Shown here piece by piece: positions 16,633 to 23,487 of a stretch of 43,829 nucleotides of DNA. Positions within the stretch are counted from its first letter, which is position 1. Each line of letters starts with the position of its first letter. The notes under the pieces are model-generated. The model was not told where the DNA came from, made no database searches, and saw only the letters and a list, made by a program, of their open reading frames with translations. A program made the translations under genes and the position numbers. Source of the stretch: Actinoplanes oryzae (GTDB lineage Bacteria; Actinomycetota; Actinomycetes; Mycobacteriales; Micromonosporaceae); assembly GCF_030757795.1 (NCBI RefSeq), contig NZ_JAUQWH010000070.1, forward strand, positions 1 to 43,829, written 5' to 3'.

Positions 16633-17529
16633 ATGACGCGACTTTTGATCACGCGGGGGCTGCCCGCCTCGGGCAAGACCACGTTCGCCCGCAAGCTGCA
16701 GCCGCAGGTCGTCCGGGTCAACCGCGACGACCTGCGGCGGATGCTGCACGGCCGGCGCCTCTACACGCAGCATGCCGAGGCGCAGGTCACGCACGCCCAG
16801 CGGGCCGCCGTCGAGGCGCTGCTGCGCGCCCGCGCGGACGTGATCGTCGACGACACCAACCTGCGGGCCAAGACCGTACGCGAGTGGGCCGAGCTGGCGG
16901 CCCGCTTCCACGCGAGCTTCGAGGTGCACGACTTCACCGACGTGCCGGTGGACGAGTGCGTCCGGCGCGACGTCGACCGGCCGGAGGAGGACCGGGTCGG
17001 CGAGGACGTGATCCGCCGCATGCACGACCGCTATCTCGCGGGCAAGCGGCTCCCGCTGCCGATCCCGTACGTCGACCCGGGCGGCCCGGGCCACGTCTAC
17101 GAGCCCGACCTGTCGCTGCCGCCCGTCGTCCTCGTGGACATCGACGGCACGGTGGCGCTGATGGGGGCGCGCAGCCCGTTCGACTGGTCGCGCGTGGGCG
17201 AGGACGCCCCCAACCCGGCCGTCATCACGGCGGTGCGCGCGATGCACGCCGCGGGCCACGCGATCGTCTTCTGCTCGGGGCGCGACGAGGTGTGCCGGGC
17301 GGAGACGGAGGCCTGGCTGGATCTTTACGTCGATGTGCCGTACGAAGGACTCTTCATGCGGCCCGCCGGCGACTCCCGCAAGGATGCGATCGTGAAGCGG
17401 GAGATCTTCGACACCGAGATCCGCGACCGGTGGCGGGTCGTCGGCGTGTTCGACGACCGTCAACAGGTGGTGCGCATGTGGCGCGCGCTGGGACTGACGG
17501 TGTTCCAGGTGGCGGAAGGGGACTTCTGA
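16633..17529 (+). CDS. T4 Pnkp-like polynucleotide 5'-kinase/3'-phosphatase
   Basis: This 298-residue protein is a close structural match to T4 polynucleotide kinase/phosphatase (301 residues). The N-terminal kinase has Walker A GLPASGKTT (9-17) and NRDDLRRM, with Asp33 and Arg36 at the place of T4 Asp35 and Arg38. The C-terminal phosphatase of the HAD class has DIDGT (169-173), CSGRDE (Ser215, Arg217), SRKD (248-251) and the late FDD (273-275). It can therefore be expected to convert 3'-phosphate/5'-OH RNA ends to ligatable ones. The start at 16633 has AGGAG 8 nt upstream; an upstream ATG in frame (16615) lacks one. A 69-nt gap separates it from the first ligase, and its stop overlaps the next start. 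Confidence 0.92.
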   Translation: MTRLLITRGLPASGKTTFARKLQPQVVRVNRDDLRRMLHGRRLYTQHAEAQVTHAQRAAVEALLRARADVIVDDTNLRAKTVREWAELAARFHASFEVHDFTDVPVDECVRRDVDRPEEDRVGEDVIRRMHDRYLAGKRLPLPIPYVDPGGPGHVYEPDLSLPPVVLVDIDGTVALMGARSPFDWSRVGEDAPNPAVITAVRAMHAAGHAIVFCSGRDEVCRAETEAWLDLYVDVPYEGLFMRPAGDSRKDAIVKREIFDTEIRDRWRVVGVFDDRQQVVRMWRALGLTVFQVAEGDF

Positions 17530-18161
17530 TGAGCGGGCAGGCGGTCAAGTATCCGCGGACCTTCCACCTGCCCGACTCCCCCGGCGCCACGGCCGACGAC
17601 CGGATCCAGCAGGATCTGACGTGGCTCGACGGCGAACTCGTCGTGACGGAGAAACTCGACGGCGGCAACCTGACCTTCACCCGCGACGCCATGTACGGCC
17701 GCTCCCCCGACTCCGGCACCCAGCCCTGGGACACCCCGGCGAAGGCCCTGTGGGCGATGACGTCGTACCGGATCCCCGACGAGTGGCGCGTCTGCGGCGA
17801 ATCGATGTGGGCGCGGCGCAGCATCCCGTACGCGGATCTGCCGGGGGTCTTCATCGTCTTCGGCATCTGGGACGAGACCGACACCCTCCTGGGCTGGGAC
17901 GACACGGTCGACTGGGCCCAGCGCCTCGAGCTCCCGGTCGTCCCGGTCCTCTACCGCGGCGGCAGCCTGAGCGAGGCCCGGGCGGCGTGGGCGACGCGCC
18001 ACACCCCGGAGACCTCCGAGGGCTTCGTGGTCCGTTCCGCCGGCCGCATCCCCGCGGCCGAGTTCCCCCTCAAGCTCCTCAAGTGGGTACGCCCCGACCA
18101 CGTCCGCACCGACGACAGCTGGCGCCACCGCGACGACTTCCCGGTGAACGGCTTCGCCTGA
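17529..18161 (+). CDS. small RNA ligase family protein (second ligase of the operon)
   Basis: This 210-residue protein carries ligase motifs unlike those of the first gene: motif I EKLDGGN with Lys42, CGESMWARRSIPYADLP and VFIVFGIWDE in the motif III region, motif IV SEGFVVRS and motif V LKLLKWVRPD. This fits the RNA_ligase family (PF09414-like, Rnl2/Rnl5 side) but is only a nucleotidyltransferase domain; T4 Rnl2 is 334 residues, so there is no accessory domain. The start overlaps the pnkp stop in TGATG. It may seal a different substrate (for example nicked duplex RNA) from the Rnl1-like enzyme; that is inference. A 34-bp tandem repeat begins at its stop codon. Confidence 0.85.
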   Translation: MSGQAVKYPRTFHLPDSPGATADDRIQQDLTWLDGELVVTEKLDGGNLTFTRDAMYGRSPDSGTQPWDTPAKALWAMTSYRIPDEWRVCGESMWARRSIPYADLPGVFIVFGIWDETDTLLGWDDTVDWAQRLELPVVPVLYRGGSLSEARAAWATRHTPETSEGFVVRSAGRIPAAEFPLKLLKWVRPDHVRTDDSWRHRDDFPVNGFA

Positions 18162-18251
18162 GCCCGCCGCACGACCGGCACCGCTGCCCCCGCGAGCCCG
18201 CCGCACGACCGGCACCGCTGCCCCCGGGAGCGCACCGCACGACCGGCACCG
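18160..18251. repeat. tandem 34-bp repeat starting at the ligase stop codon
   Basis: Units at 18160-18193 and 18194-18227 are almost identical (gagcccgccgcacgaccggc, then accgctgcccccg). A third, partial and diverged unit runs to about 18251. The first unit starts inside the stop codon of the small RNA ligase. No gene is seen from here to the rho terminator. Confidence 0.8.
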
Positions 18252-18384
18252 CGGGAGCCCCACGCTCGGCCCCGCTCTCCCGGGGAAAGCCCCGGAGCCG
18301 GTCGAGCATCGCGTGGAAATGGGCGGCCGGCTCGACCGTCCTGCCCGATTCCGCGGGCGACAGGGCCGGCGCGGGCATGACGAA

Positions 18385-18410
18385 GGGCGGCCACCGGGTG
18401 GTGACCGCCC
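18385..18410 (-). terminator. terminator hairpin after rho
   Basis: Arms 18385-18395 and 18400-18410 form an 11-bp stem, continuous on the minus-strand transcript with one G-U pair, and a 4-nt loop. It lies 16 nt past the rho stop. Confidence 0.6.
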
Positions 18411-18426
18411 CTGATCGTGCTCGTGC

Positions 18427-20457
18427 TTACTCGCCCGGCGTGCTCTTGGCGATCTGCATCAGGAACTCGATGTTCGTCCGGCTCTGCTTGAGCCGGTCGA
18501 GCAGCAGGTCCAGCGCGGCGCCCGACTCCAGGGAGCTGAGCACCTTGCGGAGCTTGTGCACGACCGCCAGCTCCTCCTTGCCGAGCAGGATCTCTTCCTT
18601 GCGCGTGCCGGAGGGGTGGGTGTCGATGGCCGGGAAGACGCGCTTGTCGGCGATCTTCCGGTCGAGCTTGAGCTCGGCGTTGCCGGTGCCCTTGAACTCC
18701 TCGAAGATGACCGTGTCCATCATCGAGCCCGTCTCCACCAGCGCCGTGGCGATGATGGTGAGCGAGCCGCCGTTCTCGATGTTGCGGGCCGCGCCGAGGA
18801 AGCGCTTGGGCGGGTAGAGCGCGGTCGAGTCGATACCGCCGGACATGATGCGTCCGGAGGCCGGCGCCGCCAGGTTGTAGGAGCGGCCGAGGCGGGTGAC
18901 CGAGTCGAGCAGCACGACGACGTCGTGGCCCAGCTCGACCAGGCGCTTGGCGCGCTCGATCGCCAGCTCGGCGACCGTGGTGTGGTCCTGCGGCGGCCGG
19001 TCGAACGTGGCCGCGATGACCTCGCCCTTGACCGAGCGCTGCATGTCGGTGACCTCTTCGGGCCGCTCGTCGACCAGCACGACCATCAGGTGGCACTCGG
19101 GGTTGTTGTGGGTGATCGCGTTGGCGATCGCCTGCAGCACCATCGTCTTGCCGGCCTTGGGCGGCGAGACGATCAGGGCCCGCTGGCCCTTGCCGATGGG
19201 CATCACCAGGTCGATGACGCGCGTGGTCAGGATGTGCGGCTCGGTCTCCAGCCGCAGGCGCTCCTGCGGGTAGAGCGGGGTGAGCTTGTAGAACTCGGGA
19301 CGCCTGCGGGCCTCCTCGGGCTCCATGCCGTTGATGGTGTCGAGGCGGACCAGCGGGTTGTACTTGTCGCGGCGCTGGTCGCCGCCGGCCCCCTCGCGGG
19401 GCGCGGACCGCACGGCGCCGGTGACGGCGTCGCCGCGGCGCAGGCCGTGCTTCTTGACCTGCGACATCGACACGTAGACGTCGTTGGGACCGGACAGGTA
19501 GCCGGTCGTGCGGACGAACGCGTAGTTGTCGAGGACGTCCAGGATGCCGGCGACCGGCACGAGGACCTCGTCCTCGGCGACGTGCGGCTCGCGGCCCTCG
19601 CGGCCACCGCCGCCCTCGCCGTCGCGGTCGCGACCCCGGCGGCGGTCACGGAAGCGGCTGCGCCGGCTGCGGCGGCCGCCCTCTCCGCCGTCGTTGTCGT
19701 CGTCGTCGTGGGCGTCGTTGCGCGGGCCCCGGTCGTTGCGGTCACCGCGGTCGTTGCGGTCGCCCCGGTCGTTGCGCTCGCCCCGGTCGCCGCGGTCGTT
19801 GCGGTCGCGGTCGCCGCCCTCGCCCCGCTGCTGGTTGCGCTGGCGGTCGCGGTTGCGCTCGCCGCGCTCGGGACGGTCGCCCCGGTCGCCGCGCTCGGTG
19901 TCGCCCTCGGTGCGGGTGTCGCCCTGCTCGCGCGGCTCACGCTCGGCGCGGTCCTGGCGATCCTGGCGGTCCTGGCCCTGGCGCTCGCGCCGGCTGCGGC
20001 GGCCCTGCTCGGGCTGCTGGCCCTGCTCGGCCGGCTGCTCGGTCGCGGGCGCGGTCGCCGCGGGGGCGGCCTGCACGGCGGCGGGCGCCTCCTGGGCGAC
20101 GGGCTGCGGCGCGGTGGACTGCGGCGCGCTGACCTGCGGAGCGGCCTCGGCGGCCGGCGCGGTCACCGGCTCGGCGGCCGCGGCGGCGCTGCCCCGGCGG
20201 GGGCGGGGCGCGGCCTCGGCGGCCGGGGCGGCGGACCCGCCGCCACCGTTCTGACGGTCCGTGATGGCGGTGATCAACTCGCCCTTGCGCATCCGGGCGG
20301 TGCCGGAGATGCCCAGGGAGGCCGCGAGGCTCTGCAGCTCGGGCAGCAGCATGGCGGAGAGCCCGGTGCCGCCACGGCGGCGCTTGGTGACAGCAGTGGT
20401 GGTGCCGTCAGCAGCGACGTCAGAAACACCCGACGTCACGTCGGTGGTGTCGCTCAA
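18427..20457 (-). CDS. rho: transcription termination factor Rho, with large disordered N-terminal insert
   Basis: Rho is the RNA-dependent hexameric helicase that ends transcription. The C-terminal two thirds is canonical: the RNA-binding domain (LVPVAGILDVLDNYAFVRT), Walker A SPPKAGKT, VVLVDERPEEVTDM and the Q-loop region ending in the actinobacterial LMQIAKSTPGE. Between the N-terminal helix bundle and the RNA-binding domain is a 200-residue stretch rich in Ala, Pro, Gln and then Arg, Asp, Asn and Gly, including repeated RNDRGD. Such inserts are known in actinobacterial Rho (Micrococcus, Mycobacterium) and add RNA contacts. The start is a TTG at 20457 (SDTTDVTSG) with GGAAGG 6 nt upstream; a longer frame has no such site. 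The protein is 676 residues. Confidence 0.96.
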   Translation of the reverse strand: MSDTTDVTSGVSDVAADGTTTAVTKRRRGGTGLSAMLLPELQSLAASLGISGTARMRKGELITAITDRQNGGGGSAAPAAEAAPRPRRGSAAAAAEPVTAPAAEAAPQVSAPQSTAPQPVAQEAPAAVQAAPAATAPATEQPAEQGQQPEQGRRSRRERQGQDRQDRQDRAEREPREQGDTRTEGDTERGDRGDRPERGERNRDRQRNQQRGEGGDRDRNDRGDRGERNDRGDRNDRGDRNDRGPRNDAHDDDDNDGGEGGRRSRRSRFRDRRRGRDRDGEGGGGREGREPHVAEDEVLVPVAGILDVLDNYAFVRTTGYLSGPNDVYVSMSQVKKHGLRRGDAVTGAVRSAPREGAGGDQRRDKYNPLVRLDTINGMEPEEARRRPEFYKLTPLYPQERLRLETEPHILTTRVIDLVMPIGKGQRALIVSPPKAGKTMVLQAIANAITHNNPECHLMVVLVDERPEEVTDMQRSVKGEVIAATFDRPPQDHTTVAELAIERAKRLVELGHDVVVLLDSVTRLGRSYNLAAPASGRIMSGGIDSTALYPPKRFLGAARNIENGGSLTIIATALVETGSMMDTVIFEEFKGTGNAELKLDRKIADKRVFPAIDTHPSGTRKEEILLGKEELAVVHKLRKVLSSLESGAALDLLLDRLKQSRTNIEFLMQIAKSTPGE

Positions 20458-20809
20458 TGGATTCCTTCCGTCGAAAAAACCAAGTCCACCCGGGTCTGCA
20501 GCCTGGTGGCCGGGTGCCCTCGGACCCCGCTTCGCATGTGCGGTGCGGGAGTTTTGCAGCACGGCAGCTCGACGGTCTCCCGCCCCGTCGGACAAAGACG
20601 GGTAGGTCTCGGCGAGTGCAGCGACCTGGAGACCTGTGGACCGGCGTGTGCCTGATGAGAAGTGAGACGAGCCGGATCGGCATGAGTCTCGGGGGTGCGC
20701 GCCGGACCGCAGAGATCGCTTGCTTCGCGGCTGTGCTAGGTCTTGAGCGTAATCAACTCATGCGACCTGCGGCAACAGTGTCCCGCTCGGCGTGTTCCAC
20801 CATACTCCC
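20458..20809 (-). other. long untranslated spacer/leader upstream of rho
   Basis: The 352 nt between thrB and rho hold no supported gene. Only the rho ribosome site is clear. The tgag-N9-ctca inverted repeat near 20746-20763 could form a small hairpin. The length suggests an own promoter and long leader, which would fit autoregulated Rho in other bacteria, but no attenuator is visible to me. Confidence 0.4.
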
Positions 20810-21688
20810 TCACGCAAGGGCTCCGGCGCTGTCCACCCCCAACGTTTCGGCGCGCCACGTCATTCCGGGGTGGAAATCGCCCGGGACCGGCCCGAACGCG
20901 AGCACGGTGGGCCCGGCTCCGCTGACCACGGCCGGCACGCCGACCGAGCGCAGCGAGGCGACCAGGGAGGCCGTACCCGGCATGGCCTCGGCCCGATAGC
21001 CCTGGTGGAGGCGGTCCTCGGTCGCCGTGAGCAGCAGCCCGGGGTCGTGCTGGAGGGCGTGCACGAGCAGCGCGGCGCGGCTCGTGTTGAACGCGGCGTC
21101 CGCGTGCGGCACGCTCGGCGGCAGCGCGGCGCGCGCCGTCGAGGTCAGCCCGCGTTCCTGGGGTACGAAGATGGTCGGGCGCACGTCGCCGGACACAGCC
21201 AGCCGCACGGCCCGGGCGCCGGTCGCCTCGGTCCAGGCGATGGTGAAGCCGCCGAGCAGGCAGGGCGCGACGTTGTCGGGGTGCCCCTCGAGGCGCGCGG
21301 CGATGCGCAGGGCGTCGTCGTCGGTGATCTTCGTCGTCGCGAGCGCCCGGGCGAGTTGCACGCCGCCGACGATGGCCGCGGACGAGGAGCCCAGGCCACG
21401 CGCCTGCGGGATGCGGTTGACGCACTCCACGGCCACCCCGGCGGGCCGGCCGCCCAGCTCGTCGAAGGTCGCCAGCATCGCCCGCACGACCAGGTGCGAC
21501 TCGTCGGAGGGCAGGTCACCCGCGCCCTCGCCGGTGACCGAGACGGTGCAGCGGTCCCCGGTGACCCGGGCGGTCAGGTCGTCGTACAGGGTGAGCGCGA
21601 GGCCCAGCGAGTCGAAGCCCGGCCCGAGGTTGGCGCTGGTGGCCGGGGTCCGCACGTGCACCGGCTCGGAGGCGAAAGTCAGGCCCAT
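20810..21688 (-). CDS. thrB: homoserine kinase
   Basis: ThrB phosphorylates homoserine with ATP, giving the substrate of threonine synthase. This 292-residue GHMP kinase begins VRTPATSANLGPGFDSLG and has the phosphate-binding loop PQARGLGSSSAAIVGGV (94-110) and the late motif VSGAGPTVLAF. Length and motifs are normal. In most actinobacteria thrB directly follows thrC; here 6.3 kb separates them, so thrB probably needs its own promoter. A short membrane-protein gene diverges upstream with only 52 nt between. Confidence 0.96.
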   Translation of the reverse strand: MGLTFASEPVHVRTPATSANLGPGFDSLGLALTLYDDLTARVTGDRCTVSVTGEGAGDLPSDESHLVVRAMLATFDELGGRPAGVAVECVNRIPQARGLGSSSAAIVGGVQLARALATTKITDDDALRIAARLEGHPDNVAPCLLGGFTIAWTEATGARAVRLAVSGDVRPTIFVPQERGLTSTARAALPPSVPHADAAFNTSRAALLVHALQHDPGLLLTATEDRLHQGYRAEAMPGTASLVASLRSVGVPAVVSGAGPTVLAFGPVPGDFHPGMTWRAETLGVDSAGALA

Positions 21689-21740
21689 GCGCCGACTCTA
21701 GTGGTCGATCATCAGCGGCTCACCGGGTACGGTCGCCGCC

Positions 21741-22142
21741 ATGAGCGTCGGATACGTCCTCTCGATCCTGGTCGGCCTGCTGCCCGAGGCGGGAGTGATC
21801 CTCGCCGGCTTCGTCCTCGTGCCCCGCACCCGGGAGCGGCTGGGCCGGCGCAGCACCACCCTGGCGTACCTGGGCCTGGGCGCCCTCGCCGCCGGGCTGG
21901 CGCTCAGCTTCCTCTGGTCGCTGCTGATCCCGACGCTGATCGGCGGCGAGGCGGTGTCGGCCTCGGTGTGGCAGGTGCTCAATCTGATCGTCGGCCTGAT
22001 CCGCACGGTGTTCTCCGCCGGGGGCGTCGCGCTGCTGCTCGGCGCCCTGCTGACCCGCAACCCGGCGGGGGCCGGGCTGGCCGACCGTGCCCCCGGCGGT
22101 TTTCTGGGCACGGTGCAGGAGCCCGCGTCGGGACAACGCTGA
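21741..22142 (+). CDS. small multi-pass membrane protein
   Basis: A 133-residue protein with three or four hydrophobic segments (about residues 5-27, 41-67, 75-90 and 93-107) and a hydrophilic tail. The positive loop RTRERLGRRS after the first segment suggests a cytoplasmic loop. I recognise no family. The ATG lies 52 nt from the divergent thrB. It converges on an MFS gene with a 49-nt gap that holds GC-rich self-complementary DNA (ggcgcc repeats) and could be a shared terminator. Confidence 0.65.
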   Translation: MSVGYVLSILVGLLPEAGVILAGFVLVPRTRERLGRRSTTLAYLGLGALAAGLALSFLWSLLIPTLIGGEAVSASVWQVLNLIVGLIRTVFSAGGVALLLGALLTRNPAGAGLADRAPGGFLGTVQEPASGQR

Positions 22143-22191
22143 GGCTCGGGCGGCGCCCGCCGTCTCCACAGCAGGCGCCGTCCCGTAGTGA

Positions 22192-23421
22192 TCAGACGAG
22201 CTCGGAAGGTTGCCCGGTCAGGGACAGTTTCCGGGTCGCGATGCGCCAGCCGATCGCGTAGACGACAGTCACGAGGCCGCAGGCGACGAGGACGATGCGC
22301 TTGTCGAAGTGGTCGACGACGGCCGCCACGCCCAGCTGGCTGACCGCGATCGCCAGCGTGGCCAGCATGAGGTCGGTGGCGAAGACGCGGCCCCGGAGGC
22401 GGTCGGGCACCTCGCCCTGCAACGCGTAGTTGCTCAGCACCCAGTTGCTGCCGCCCGCAAAGTGCGCCACGAAGACCAGCACGAGGACGAGCGGGAACCA
22501 CGGGGCGAACGCGACGCCGATGTAGCCGAGGCCGTACAGGATCATGGAGAGCGCGAGGCCGGGCAGCAGCCAGGCGCGGTGCCGCAGGACCGGGCGCAGC
22601 ACCAGCGGGCCGATCAGCGCGCCGGCGCCGCGGACCGCGAAGAGCAGGCCCGCGCCGAGCGCCCCGACGCCGTACATGGTGGCCAGCAGGGGGAAGACGG
22701 TGAGCACGCCGTTGCCGAGGCCGACCGCCGACTTGACCGTGACGAGGGCGCCGAGCCGGGGCCGGGCGCCGATGTAGCGCAGCGCCTCGAGCATGGCGTG
22801 CCAGCTGCGTACCGGGGTGGCGTCCGGGTCGCGCGGCGCCTGCAGCGGGCGGCGGATGAGCATGGTCAGGACCGCGGCCACGAACAGGCTCGCGGCGGCG
22901 ACGCCGAAGCTGACGTACGGCCCCGCGGCGCTGCTCACGATCCCGCCCAGCGACGCGCCGACGATCGTCATGGTGCCCCAGGCGGAGCCGGCGACGGTGT
23001 TCGCGGCGGCGAGGTCGCCGGGGTCGACGACGTTCGGCAGGGCGGCGGAGGCAGCCGGGGAGTAGAACGCCTTGGCGACGGCGACCGCCCCGATCGCGAC
23101 CAGGGCCAGGGGCGCGGTCGCGGCTGAACGGACCGTGAAAAGCAGAAGAACAGCCACGAACGCCGCGAGGTTGGCGGCGATCAGGATCTTGCGGCGGTCC
23201 AGGCGGTCGGCGACGGTTCCCGTGTACGGCAGCAGCAGCGCATTGATGCCCGTGTCGGCGGCCAGGACGAGGGCGCCCCAGACGCCGCTCCCGGTGAGCT
23301 CGGGCAGCAGCACGAGCAGCGGCACCATGACGAACCAGTCGGCGCCGAAGACGACCAGCTCGGCGGCGAAGAGGCGCCGGAAGTCACGGTTGCGGGTAAG
23401 GACCGAAAACGGGGTGGGCAC
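22192..23421 (-). CDS. MFS transporter (MFS_3/EntS-like exporter)
   Basis: This 409-residue protein has about 12 hydrophobic segments. The start MPTPFSVLTRNRDFRRLFAA is typical of the actinobacterial MFS_3 group, and DRLDRRKILIAANL is the MFS loop between helices 2 and 3. GRVFATDLMLA marks the second half. Relatives include enterobactin and macrolide exporters, but the substrate cannot be read from sequence. It lies downstream of the RND pump on the same strand, but a very strong hairpin at 23436-23467 separates them, so it likely has its own expression. Confidence 0.85.
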   Translation of the reverse strand: MPTPFSVLTRNRDFRRLFAAELVVFGADWFVMVPLLVLLPELTGSGVWGALVLAADTGINALLLPYTGTVADRLDRRKILIAANLAAFVAVLLLFTVRSAATAPLALVAIGAVAVAKAFYSPAASAALPNVVDPGDLAAANTVAGSAWGTMTIVGASLGGIVSSAAGPYVSFGVAAASLFVAAVLTMLIRRPLQAPRDPDATPVRSWHAMLEALRYIGARPRLGALVTVKSAVGLGNGVLTVFPLLATMYGVGALGAGLLFAVRGAGALIGPLVLRPVLRHRAWLLPGLALSMILYGLGYIGVAFAPWFPLVLVLVFVAHFAGGSNWVLSNYALQGEVPDRLRGRVFATDLMLATLAIAVSQLGVAAVVDHFDKRIVLVACGLVTVVYAIGWRIATRKLSLTGQPSELV

Positions 23422-23435
23422 GTACGCAGACAGTA

Positions 23436-23467
23436 CCGGCCGCCCCCGCGCGTGCGGGGGCGGCCGG
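23436..23467. terminator. strong terminator hairpin between RND pump and MFS genes
   Basis: A perfect 14-bp GC stem (ccggccgcccccgc with gcgggggcggccgg) and 4-nt loop sits 20 nt past the RND pump stop and 14 nt before the MFS start. It would end the pump transcript. Confidence 0.75.
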
Positions 23468-23487
23468 TTTACTGCCTGATGTGCTGA

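Noticed and set aside
16884..18161. A 425-codon frame containing the small ligase with a long N-terminal part
   Set aside because: The first half is the shadow of the Pnkp gene. The ATG at 17529 overlaps the Pnkp stop and starts the ligase domain.
19526..20254. Ser/Arg-repeat protein on the plus strand opposite the Rho insert
   Set aside because: It arises from the reverse complement of the low-complexity Rho insert and has no ribosome site.
18556..20655. Long plus-strand frame opposite rho
   Set aside because: It is an antisense shadow: composition follows the rho codons and there is no start signal.
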